A model generated the notes under the pieces. That model was not told where the DNA came from, made no database searches, and worked only from the letters and a program-made list of their open reading frames with translations. DNA of 33,304 bases from positions 1 through 33,304 of the forward strand of contig JASJCY010000093.1 of NCBI GenBank assembly GCA_030065825.1, written 5' to 3'. A program made the translations under genes and the position numbers. Origin of the DNA: Nostocaceae cyanobacterium (GTDB taxonomy: Bacteria; Cyanobacteriota; Cyanobacteriia; Cyanobacteriales; Nostocaceae). Positions 17,035 to 24,465 of this stretch are shown one piece after another. The stretch's first letter is position 1; each line of letters starts with the position of its first letter.

Positions 17035-18092
17035 ATTCCCTTACAAATCAAGTTTATCCCGTTATTTGGCATAACAACGCCGTTTCTTTGATTGACCAAA
17101 CTCGCCTACCTAGGGAGTATACATTTGTTGAAATCAGCCGTAGCGATGATATGGCGCAGGCTATTAAGACTATGATTGTCCGGGGTGCGCCAGCGATTGG
17201 GGTAGCAGCGGCTTATGGTATGTATTTAGGGGCACGGGAAATACGTACTGATGACCGCGATTACTTTTTGCAAGAGTTGGAGAAAGTAGCAGAAAAATTG
17301 CGGGCTACCCGTCCCACAGCCGTGAATTTATTTTGGGCAATATCACGGATTATGAAGGCTGCTTATGAAACAATTGGTACGGTAGAGGAAATCAAAAATA
17401 CTCTCTTCCAAACTGCTAAAACAATTAATGCGGAGGATTTGCAAACCTGTTATGCTATTGGTGACAATGGGTTAAAAGTTTTACCTGCTTCTCCAGAAAA
17501 GTTAACAATATTAACCCATTGTAATGCTGGTGCTTTGGCTACTGCTGGTTATGGTACGGCTTTGGGTGTGGTGCGTTCGGCTTGGCGAGAAGGTCGTTTA
17601 AGTCGGGTGTTTGCTGATGAAACCCGTCCCCGTTTACAAGGTGCGAAACTTACTGCTTGGGAATGTGTCCAAGAAGGTATTCCGGTTACGGTAATTACTG
17701 ATAGTATGGGGGCACATTGTATGAAGCAAGGTTTGATTGATGCTGTGGTGGTGGGTGCTGACAGAATTGCTGCTAATGGAGATGCTGCGAATAAGATTGG
17801 GACGTATAGTTTGGCACTGGTAGCTAAGGCACATAATATTCCGTTTTTTGTAGCTGCACCCCTGTCTACTGTTGATTTTTCCATCGGTGATGGTAGCCAA
17901 ATTCCCATTGAGGAACGTAATCCAATGGAGATTTATCAAGTGGGGGATACTATTCTTACGCCCCGTGGTGTAGAATTTTATAATCCGGCTTTTGATGTCA
18001 CACCAGCGGAGTTAATTACGGCGATAATTACAGAAATAGATGCATTTGCTCCCGGTGAGTTACGAAAATATCGGGAAAAGCAGGTAGTTTAG
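17031..18092 (+). CDS. mtnA: Methylthioribose-1-phosphate isomerase
   Basis: Methionine salvage enzyme converting 5-methylthioribose-1-phosphate to 5-methylthioribulose-1-phosphate; related to eIF2B alpha subunits. The protein has 353 residues, the normal length. Motifs: [15 protein letters not shown] (50-64), [17 protein letters not shown] (161-177) with catalytic cysteine C164, [16 protein letters not shown] (196-211) and [19 protein letters not shown] (241-259) with catalytic aspartate D244. It starts inside the sir2 stop codon (4-base overlap) and is followed 2 bases later by a small unknown gene, so the three genes form one operon. The other methionine salvage genes are not in the window. 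Confidence 0.95.
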   Translation: MNSLTNQVYPVIWHNNAVSLIDQTRLPREYTFVEISRSDDMAQAIKTMIVRGAPAIGVAAAYGMYLGAREIRTDDRDYFLQELEKVAEKLRATRPTAVNLFWAISRIMKAAYETIGTVEEIKNTLFQTAKTINAEDLQTCYAIGDNGLKVLPASPEKLTILTHCNAGALATAGYGTALGVVRSAWREGRLSRVFADETRPRLQGAKLTAWECVQEGIPVTVITDSMGAHCMKQGLIDAVVVGADRIAANGDAANKIGTYSLALVAKAHNIPFFVAAPLSTVDFSIGDGSQIPIEERNPMEIYQVGDTILTPRGVEFYNPAFDVTPAELITAIITEIDAFAPGELRKYREKQVV

Positions 18093-18094
18093 CC

Positions 18095-18565
18095 ATGGGT
18101 AAGAAGTCTAAGAAAAAATTTCGCAGTGACTGGAGAACTCTGACAGAACTTGGTTCAGAGTTTGGTAAGTCAGCAATTGCTTTTGGGAAGATGTTAAAAG
18201 AACAGGGGTTGCGTGATGCTAATGGAGATCCCACCCAAGCAGCTAATGGACTTTTTCAGAAGATTGTCCCCAATCAAGGGAAACCTTACTATCTGTGGAA
18301 TCACAAGGGAGTCGTTTCTTTTTTTCAATCTAAAGGTATTAATCCCACGGGGGATGCTGCTGATGCATTGAAAGACACTGAAGCACGCAAATTAGCACGT
18401 TCCTATATGGAAGCTCAAAAGTTAGATGATGAAGGTTCTAAGCTTGGTTATATGATGCTTTGTGAGATGGTTGATGATATCAGGAAAATTGGTCTAGACC
18501 GTTTTAACACTGCTTTGAAATCTGTTGGGTACAAAGGTGAACCAGTAACGCTGGAAGGATGGTAA
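18095..18565 (+). CDS. Hypothetical protein in the mtnA operon
   Basis: A 156-residue protein I do not recognise. It starts 2 bases after the mtnA stop, so it is almost certainly co-transcribed. The N-terminus is very basic (MGKKSKKKFRSDWR). Residues about 13-75 contain alternating helices and the pattern LTELGSEFGKSAIAFGKMLK then GLR...KPYYLWNHKGVVSFF. This loosely recalls a winged-helix or phage antirepressor-like fold (a helix-turn-helix followed by an aromatic 'W..KG' strand), but the similarity is by eye only. Residues 90-145 are helical and acidic. There is no signal peptide, membrane helix or cysteine-rich site. It could be a small nucleic-acid-binding protein; function not assigned. 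Confidence 0.75.
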   Translation: MGKKSKKKFRSDWRTLTELGSEFGKSAIAFGKMLKEQGLRDANGDPTQAANGLFQKIVPNQGKPYYLWNHKGVVSFFQSKGINPTGDAADALKDTEARKLARSYMEAQKLDDEGSKLGYMMLCEMVDDIRKIGLDRFNTALKSVGYKGEPVTLEGW

Positions 18566-18663
18566 ATATACCCCTTTCCTTTTCCCCTCTCCTTTTTCCC
18601 CTCTCCCATGGTGAAATACTCCTGTCCCGCTAGAAGATTACCAAATTGAGTGAGACCCATTCA

Positions 18664-18804
18664 TAGGGGGAAGAGGGGGAAGAGGGGGAAGTGGAGGAAG
18701 AGGGGGAAGAGGAAGAGGGGGAAGAGGAGGAAGAGGGGGAAGAGGGGGAAGAGGGGGAAGAGGAGGAAGAGGGGGAAGAGGGGGAAGAGGGGGAAGAGGG
18801 GGAG
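18664..18804. repeat. Polypurine minisatellite (GGGGGAAGA)n
   Basis: About 140 bases of pure purine on this strand, built from GGGGGAAGA and GGAGGAAGA-type units of 9 and 6 bases. G-runs of four or five spaced by AAGA fit the pattern for intramolecular G-quadruplexes, and the mirror symmetry could form triplex DNA. It lies between two genes on the plus strand. The minus-strand Ser/Pro-rich open frame across it is an artefact. Confidence 0.9.
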
Positions 18805-18858
18805 AAATGTTTATGGGTAATCTTAGAACGAGAAGGGAGTAACATTGATTCTGTAGAC

Positions 18859-18981
18859 TGGCATTGCTGAATTAAGGGATAATTCTTGTGGTGCAGGCAT
18901 CTTGCCTGCCTCATAAATATAGAAATAGAAAACGGGCAGGGATGCCCGTTCCACAAAACCATCAAAGTCATCCCGCATTTA
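18859..18981 (+). repeat. Dispersed element, copy C
   Basis: Begins GGCATTGCTGAATTAAGGGA and contains the GCAGGCATCTTGCCTGC hairpin, CTCATAAATATAG, the ACGGGCAGGGATGCCCGT hairpin, TTCCACAAAA and ATCAAAGTCATCCC. It matches copy B (13823-13944) block for block. Together with the polypurine array it occupies much of the 672-base spacer 18566-19237; the remainder (18982-19237) is AT-rich with no supported gene. Confidence 0.75.
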
Positions 18982-19237
18982 TGCAAGACCTGTAGACTTA
19001 GTGACTATTTGCTTGTAATCTGCAAAAGTAAAAGGCTAAAGAGTTTTGATTAATTTATATGTCACATAGTTTACAAAATAAAAATAAGCAATTTTAATAT
19101 TATCAAGTTTCAAGTTATAGGAAAATACGTCTTGAGGTAGATGCATAGAATGGGGATAATTTTCGATTCTATGCTACGGATTTTTGGTTTGATTCAAGCC
19201 GGAAAAATCATTAAATAACAAAAGTTGGAAGGTAAAT

Positions 19238-19630
19238 ATGGAAGGTTGTGTAGTTACAGATTTAAAGGTTCATAGTCGAAATAATTGCTATGTCCTCAGT
19301 GTAGAGGAGATGAAAAAAATTGAGGATACGGCTGTTAAGTCGTTTTTGGAACGAGGAACAAACATTATCAAAATCAAAAATGGTGCTTTTCAATCTGCAT
19401 CTGCATCTAATCAAGCAGGGGAACCAATAGTATTGCTATGGTTTTATGGCGGTAGAATGATTAATAAGAAAACTAATGTGGAAGTAACGGCTACTTGGTC
19501 TTCTTTGAATGGTTATGATGATGCTTTGATTTTAGAAGTGTTAGAACCTGTGACGATGTGTGCTTTTTTCTTTGATACAAATATTGAGGATAATGACGGA
19601 GAAGTTGTTCTTTCTGTGGTGAGAGTTTAG
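19238..19630 (+). CDS. Free-standing copy of the C-terminal domain of the 19819 protein
   Basis: A 130-residue protein of unknown function. It aligns along its whole length with residues about 1107-1234 of the next gene's product. Shared features include an initial C..TD..V, NCY, GEP.V.LW..GG, the block NKKTN.EV..TWSSLNGY, LEVLE..T.CAFFFD and EDN.GE..LSV; roughly half the positions agree by eye. It has no signal peptide or membrane helix, and the alternating hydrophobic pattern suggests a beta-sandwich. GGAAGG at 19227-19232 lies 5 bases before the ATG. The pairing of one domain as a free protein and as a fusion suggests that the two proteins assemble or compete for the same partner. Confidence 0.8.
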   Translation: MEGCVVTDLKVHSRNNCYVLSVEEMKKIEDTAVKSFLERGTNIIKIKNGAFQSASASNQAGEPIVLLWFYGGRMINKKTNVEVTATWSSLNGYDDALILEVLEPVTMCAFFFDTNIEDNDGEVVLSVVRV

Positions 19631-19818
19631 TCTATTTGCTGATAATTATGGCTGGATAAATGAGGGTGTGTCTGCAAAAAATAATTAAAATAGATTCGAT
19701 GTAATTCTTAGTATATTGCAGGCATATTTACATAATCTCTATCATCGTGGTTGGTGTTTTGAAGTGATTAGTTCCAGCCTAAATACCATGTAAAACTAAT
19801 CAAAAAGAATATTGTTTT

Positions 19819-22800
19819 ATGTCGCACAAAAAAGCTTTTTTAACCGGAAAAATCCTGCTGTGGTTGGGTGTGGCATCTCCTGTGTTTTTATCCGCAGTGC
19901 TAACAGCAAGCCCGATTGTAGCCCAGAGTTCTAAGTCTAGTAGTAGCAATAATTCACAGTTTGAATTGCCTGCTGACTTGGCTGAGAATATTAAGGTGAG
20001 AATTGACGGTTCTAGTAGTATGTCCGTCATTAATAATTCGTTGAAAGAACGTTTTCAAAAGCAATTTTTCAAGACAGAGGTAATTCTAAATAAGAATGGC
20101 ACAGATAAGGCTTTAGCAGCATTAGTCAAAGGTGAAATTGATGTAGCGGCAATTGGTCGTCCTTTGACAGCAGAGGAGAAGGCAAAAGGTTTAGTTTATG
20201 TCCCCATTAGCCGAGAAAAAATTGCCATTGTTGTGGGTAAGGATAACCCTTTTGAAGGTGATATTACTTTTGAACAATTTGCGCAAATTTTCCGGGGAGA
20301 AATCACAGATTGGTCTGAATTGGGTGGTAATTCTGGTCAGATTCGCTTGATTGACCGTCCAGCAATTAGCGATACTAGGGAAGCATTTCGTTCTTATCCT
20401 ATTTTCAAAAACGCTAAATTTGCTACAGGGAAAAACGCCCAACAGCTTAATCTTGATAGTACGGAAGCGGTGGTGCGGGAATTAGGTAAAGATGGCATTG
20501 GTTATGCCATTGCTAGCCAAGTTATGAACAGCAAGGATGTGCGCATTATTTCTATGCACAAAACCCTGCCTGACGATTCCCGGTATCCCTTTTCTCAACC
20601 CCGTGGTTATGTTTATAGAAAAAATCCAAATCAGGGAACTAAAGCCTTTTTAGCTTTTGCTAGTACCACCGCAGGTAAAGAAGCAATTTCAGCAGCAAAA
20701 GCCACAGAAGAAAAAGCAGGGATTAAGTGGGAAAGCACTATTGTTAATACCCCTGTTAATACCCCTGATGCAAGCACTTCAAAACAGGAAGCAACCCCAG
20801 CACAAACCACAGTTAAATCCCAGACAGCTGTTAATACGTCTGATACAAATACCTCAAAACAGGAAACAACCCCAGCACAAACCCCAGCAACATCCCAGAC
20901 AGCTATTAATACATCTGATAGAAACACCTCACAGGAAACAACAAACCAAACGAAAACAGCTTTTTTACAGGATGGTACAGGTGCAACATCCGCAGCAGAA
21001 GAAAGAACCTTGCCTTGGTGGGTGTGGTTATTGGCTGGTGTTCCGATGTTGGGAGGTTTACTGTGGTGGTTATTAGGTAAAGGTAGGGATGAAGGCACAA
21101 CTGCAACTACAGCAATGGCTGGTGCTGGTACAGCTGGTGCTGTAGCTGCTGGTGCTGCTGCAACTCCAGAAGCACAAAGCCGAATTGTATTAGTACCTCG
21201 CAATTCTGAAGACGCATATGCTTATTGGGAAGTACCCCCAACAGCCCATCAAACTATGAAAAAATGGGGTGGAAAGCTGTTAAAGTTACGGCTTTATGAT
21301 GTCACCAATATGGCTAATGGAAAACGCCAAACTCCCAATAATTGGGAAGAATTTGACTGCGATCCAGAGGTTGTGGATCGACATATTCCTATTTCTGTAG
21401 CAGATCGGGATTACATTGTGGATTTGGGTTACGTCAGCGATGATAATCAATGGTTGCAATTGGCACGTTCAAATCATATTCGCGTACCAGCGACAGTTGC
21501 AGATATTGCTAATACCCCAGGAACAGATGAGGCTGCAACTACTGATGTAGATAATGTTATAAATACAGCATTAGGTGCTTTAGCAGGAGGTGCCGCAGTT
21601 GCAGGGATCGCTAGTCCAACCCAGTCTTTTTTGAGTGATCGACATTCTTCTCAAGCAGCAGAAAGTCGCATTGTTTTAGTACCCCGTACATCTAAAGGTG
21701 CATACGCTTATTGGGAAGTTGCTGAAGCGGATAAGGTAACACTGCGACAACAGGGAGGACAGCATCCTGCACTACGAATTTCTGACGTTACGGATATTAA
21801 CCTGGAAACTCAAGTACCTGAAAGTTACCAACAATATGACTGGGATGAACAATCTCAGGATATGCATATTTCTCTTCCGGAAACTGGACGCGACTATGTC
21901 GCAGAGTTGGGTTATGTGACAGTAAATGGTGAATGGTTACAGTTAGCAAGGTCAGAATCAATCCATGTAGTTGAAGCTGACATCAGTACAGTAGATGAAA
22001 GTGCAACTACTAGCGTTGAGAATGATATCGGTACAGCAGCTTCAATTTTAGCAGGAGGTGCGGCAGTTGCAGGGATTGCTGGTGCAACGGGGTCTTTTTT
22101 GGGCGATCGCACTTCTCCTCAACCTCAACCTCAGCAAGAAAGCCGTATTGTTATAGTACCCCGTGATTCCCAGGAATTATACGCTTATTGGGAAGTGTCA
22201 CAAGCAGATAAAGCAGCATTGCGACAACAGGGAGGACAACATCCTGCATTAAGGATTTTTGAGGTTACAGATATCGATTCCGATGGTGAAGCACCTGCAA
22301 GTTACCAAGAATATGACTGGGATGAAGAATCTCAGGATATGCATATTTCCCTTCCGGAAACGGTCGGTGACTATGTAGGAGAGTTGGGTTATGTAACAGC
22401 AGACAATAAATGGTTACAGCTAGCAAAGTCACAAGTTATCCATGTTGCAGGTAACAACCCCTTAGTGGATGTTGAAAGTGAAACTAGTACAGTAAATGAA
22501 GCTGCAAGTACTAGTCTTGAGAATGACACCACTATACAAGATACAGCTTTGACAGGAGATGTTGCTGTTGCAGGGATTGCTAATACTCCAGACGATGCTT
22601 TAACTACTAATGAACCTGCACCTACTAGTATTGAAAATGATATCAGTACAGCAGCCTCAATTTTAGCAGGAGGTGCGGCAGTTGCTGGTATTGCTGGTGC
22701 AACGGGGTCTTTTTTGGGCGATCGCACTTCTCCTCAACCTCAGCAAGAAAGTCGTATTGTTTTAGTTCCCCGTGATTCCCAGGAATTATACGCTTATTGG

Positions 22801-23523
22801 GAAGTGTCACAAGCAGATAAAGCAGCATTGCGACAACAGGGAGGACAACATCCTGCATTAAGGATTTTTGAGGTTACAGATATCGATTCCGAAAGTCAAG
22901 CACCTGCAAGTTATCAACAATATGACTGGGATGAACAATCTCAGGATATGCATATTTCCCTTCCCCAAACTGGTGGTGACTATGTAGCAGAGTTGGGTTA
23001 TGTAACAGCAGACAATAAATGGCTAAAACTAGCGCGATCGCCACGGGTATTCTTTCCAGGTACTCACATAGATGAAAACATTCCTGGAAGTATTGCCAAT
23101 TCTGGCATTATAGCCCCACAGGAACAACTGCAAAAAGATTGTACTATTACCGATGTCCGGGTGGATAGCAAAGCCAATTGTTATTCTTTGACACCAGAAA
23201 GAATGCAGCAATTGCAGCAGACTAGCGTCACCCATACACTACAACCGGGACTCCACTTAGTCAGAATTAAAGGTGGTGATTTTAATTTCTACCCTGCTTC
23301 TGGTCTTCAGGGAGAACCACTAGTCATGCTGTGGATTTTTGGGGGTAAAGTTGTTAACAAAAAGACCAACAAAGAAGTCTCTTCTACCTGGTCATCCCTA
23401 AATGGTTATGCAGATTTACTGACTCTAGAAGTGTTAGAAACAGCTACGCTTTGTGCTTTCTTCTTTGACTCCTATGTTGAAGATAACGAAGGAGAAATTA
23501 CCCTTTCTGTAGTGCAAATTTAA
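19819..23523 (+). CDS. PstS-like domain / transmembrane / 4x DUF4912 protein
   Basis: A 1234-residue protein. Residues 1-36 are a signal peptide or anchor (ILLWLGVASPVFLSAVLTAS). About 58-300 is a phosphate-binding-protein-like (PstS) domain with IDGSSSMSVIN and GRPLTAEE. A Thr/Gln-rich linker (305-395) leads to a membrane helix (399-419, WWVWLLAGVPMLGGLLWW) followed by KGR. Then come four DUF4912 domains (about 454-556, 616-717, 775-876, 978-1080; each begins SRIV.VPR and has YAYWEV), joined by Ala/Gly-rich linkers such as ILAGGAAVAGIAG. The C-terminal domain (1107-1234) is related to the preceding small gene. By the positive-inside rule the ligand domain would be periplasmic and the DUF4912 part cytoplasmic. 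Function unknown; a sensor or scaffold is inferred. Confidence 0.85.
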   Translation: MSHKKAFLTGKILLWLGVASPVFLSAVLTASPIVAQSSKSSSSNNSQFELPADLAENIKVRIDGSSSMSVINNSLKERFQKQFFKTEVILNKNGTDKALAALVKGEIDVAAIGRPLTAEEKAKGLVYVPISREKIAIVVGKDNPFEGDITFEQFAQIFRGEITDWSELGGNSGQIRLIDRPAISDTREAFRSYPIFKNAKFATGKNAQQLNLDSTEAVVRELGKDGIGYAIASQVMNSKDVRIISMHKTLPDDSRYPFSQPRGYVYRKNPNQGTKAFLAFASTTAGKEAISAAKATEEKAGIKWESTIVNTPVNTPDASTSKQEATPAQTTVKSQTAVNTSDTNTSKQETTPAQTPATSQTAINTSDRNTSQETTNQTKTAFLQDGTGATSAAEERTLPWWVWLLAGVPMLGGLLWWLLGKGRDEGTTATTAMAGAGTAGAVAAGAAATPEAQSRIVLVPRNSEDAYAYWEVPPTAHQTMKKWGGKLLKLRLYDVTNMANGKRQTPNNWEEFDCDPEVVDRHIPISVADRDYIVDLGYVSDDNQWLQLARSNHIRVPATVADIANTPGTDEAATTDVDNVINTALGALAGGAAVAGIASPTQSFLSDRHSSQAAESRIVLVPRTSKGAYAYWEVAEADKVTLRQQGGQHPALRISDVTDINLETQVPESYQQYDWDEQSQDMHISLPETGRDYVAELGYVTVNGEWLQLARSESIHVVEADISTVDESATTSVENDIGTAASILAGGAAVAGIAGATGSFLGDRTSPQPQPQQESRIVIVPRDSQELYAYWEVSQADKAALRQQGGQHPALRIFEVTDIDSDGEAPASYQEYDWDEESQDMHISLPETVGDYVGELGYVTADNKWLQLAKSQVIHVAGNNPLVDVESETSTVNEAASTSLENDTTIQDTALTGDVAVAGIANTPDDALTTNEPAPTSIENDISTAASILAGGAAVAGIAGATGSFLGDRTSPQPQQESRIVLVPRDSQELYAYWEVSQADKAALRQQGGQHPALRIFEVTDIDSESQAPASYQQYDWDEQSQDMHISLPQTGGDYVAELGYVTADNKWLKLARSPRVFFPGTHIDENIPGSIANSGIIAPQEQLQKDCTITDVRVDSKANCYSLTPERMQQLQQTSVTHTLQPGLHLVRIKGGDFNFYPASGLQGEPLVMLWIFGGKVVNKKTNKEVSSTWSSLNGYADLLTLEVLETATLCAFFFDSYVEDNEGEITLSVVQI

Positions 23524-23528
23524 CAAAG

Positions 23529-23656
23529 TATACTCCCAACGGCTAAAAACTTAACTTTTCGTAGGTTGGGTTGTAGCTTGCTTCCACGAAGTGGTACGAA
23601 GTGAAACCCAACAGCAAGTATGTTTTTGTTGGGTTTCGTACCTCAACCCAACCTAC
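23529..23656. mobile_element. MITE-like element, GTAGGTTGGGTT inverted ends
   Basis: GTAGGTTGGGTT (23561-23572) and AACCCAACCTAC (23645-23656) are perfect terminal inverted repeats of a 96-base element with an inner GAAACCCAAC/GTTGGGTTTC hairpin. The adjoining 23529-23602 (starting TATACTCCCAACGGC) recurs almost identically, inverted, at 30515-30587 at the 3' end of ruvX, so the repeated unit extends left of the terminal repeat to within 6 bases of the preceding stop codon. Confidence 0.75.
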
Positions 23657-23710
23657 AATCATTAATCCGTTTAGAGTATAGTTCATTATTCAATTTTAGG
23701 AACGATAATC

Positions 23711-24235
23711 ATGAGCATGTTTTTTAATTTACTGACTGCGATTAATAACCCGGAACAAGAAGCTAGTGTCTCCCAGTTAGAGACAATTACCAATACTGTC
23801 CAGCAGTTAGCTGGTAATAATGGTGTCCAAACCTCCCAAATGCAAACTATTGTCTCTACAATTGGTCATTTTATCCGTCCGGTGATGCAACAACAGCAGA
23901 GAATTGGAGGTAGTAATCACCTAGCAAATTTGATTTCTCAGGTAAGTGCAGGTGGAATGGGTGCTAGCGCTATTCAATCACTCATCCCCTCGCAATTACA
24001 AACCCAAATTGTGCAAATTGCATCCCAAAAAACTGGGTTAGATACCAATATCATTCAGACTATGTTACCGAGTTTGCTGCCAACGGTGATGGGTTTCTTT
24101 AAAATGGGTACAAGTACTTCTGGGCAAAATGGTGTTAATCCCTTACTTTCCTCCTTTCTAGATGCAGATAGAGATGGAGATTGTGATTTAGGAGATGTTC
24201 TTAAGTTCTCCAATCGTTTTCTCAACCCATCCTAG
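23711..24235 (+). CDS. DUF937-like protein with EF-hand-type loop
   Basis: A 174-residue protein, cytoplasmic by appearance. Residues about 1-140 are helical and Gln/Ser-rich, with paired hydrophobic helices (TIVSTIGHFIRPVMQQQQ, QSLIPSQLQTQIVQIASQ) that resemble the DUF937 type by eye. The C-terminus ends in DADRDGDCDLGDVLKF (about 151-166), which has the spacing of an EF-hand or dockerin-like calcium loop; only one such loop is present. AGGAA (23699-23703) lies 7 bases before the ATG. It follows the DUF4912 gene on the same strand with a MITE between, so co-transcription is possible but not shown. Confidence 0.7.
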   Translation: MSMFFNLLTAINNPEQEASVSQLETITNTVQQLAGNNGVQTSQMQTIVSTIGHFIRPVMQQQQRIGGSNHLANLISQVSAGGMGASAIQSLIPSQLQTQIVQIASQKTGLDTNIIQTMLPSLLPTVMGFFKMGTSTSGQNGVNPLLSSFLDADRDGDCDLGDVLKFSNRFLNPS

Positions 24236-24252
24236 AGTTAGGAGTTAGAAGT

Positions 24253-24282
24253 TGTAGAGACGCGATATATCGCGTCTCTACA
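24253..24282. repeat. Perfect 30-bp palindrome flanked by GTTAGGAG
   Basis: Arms TGTAGAGACGCGATA and TATCGCGTCTCTACA form a perfect palindrome. It is flanked by GAGTTAGGAGTTAGAAG on the left and GGAGTTAGGAGTTA on the right, as at 5681-5708. It lies 18 bases after the stop of the preceding gene and 184 before the stop of the convergent STAND gene, so it could serve as a bidirectional terminator. Confidence 0.85.
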
Positions 24283-24298
24283 GGAGTTAGGAGTTATG

Positions 24299-24465
24299 AA
24301 TTATGAATTATTAATTATTAATTATTAATTATTAATTATTAATTATTAATTATTAATTTGTAGGGGCGCAATGCTTGCGCCCATAAATTACAAATTTTTA
24401 ATTTTTAATTGTTTTAGGGGTTACCAATTTAGAATTTAGAATTTTGAATTTTGAATTTTGAATTT
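24299..24465. repeat. Heptamer arrays and a GC hairpin in the convergent spacer
   Basis: An ATTAATT heptamer array (24303-24357, about eight units) is followed by the hairpin GGGCGCAA/TTGCGCCC (24364-24371, 24375-24382) and by a GAATTTT heptamer array (about 24438-24465). The spacer between the convergent genes is thus almost wholly repetitive. The last array reaches the stop codon of the minus-strand gene. Confidence 0.8.

Noticed and set aside
18630-18986. Minus-strand open frame encoding a Ser/Pro-rich protein
   Set aside because: It is the reverse reading of the polypurine minisatellite plus a dispersed element; no ribosome site and no domain.
20631-21203. 190-codon minus-strand open frame
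   Set aside because: It lies entirely opposite the linker and DUF4912 part of the large plus-strand gene, has low complexity (V, A, S) and no ribosome site.
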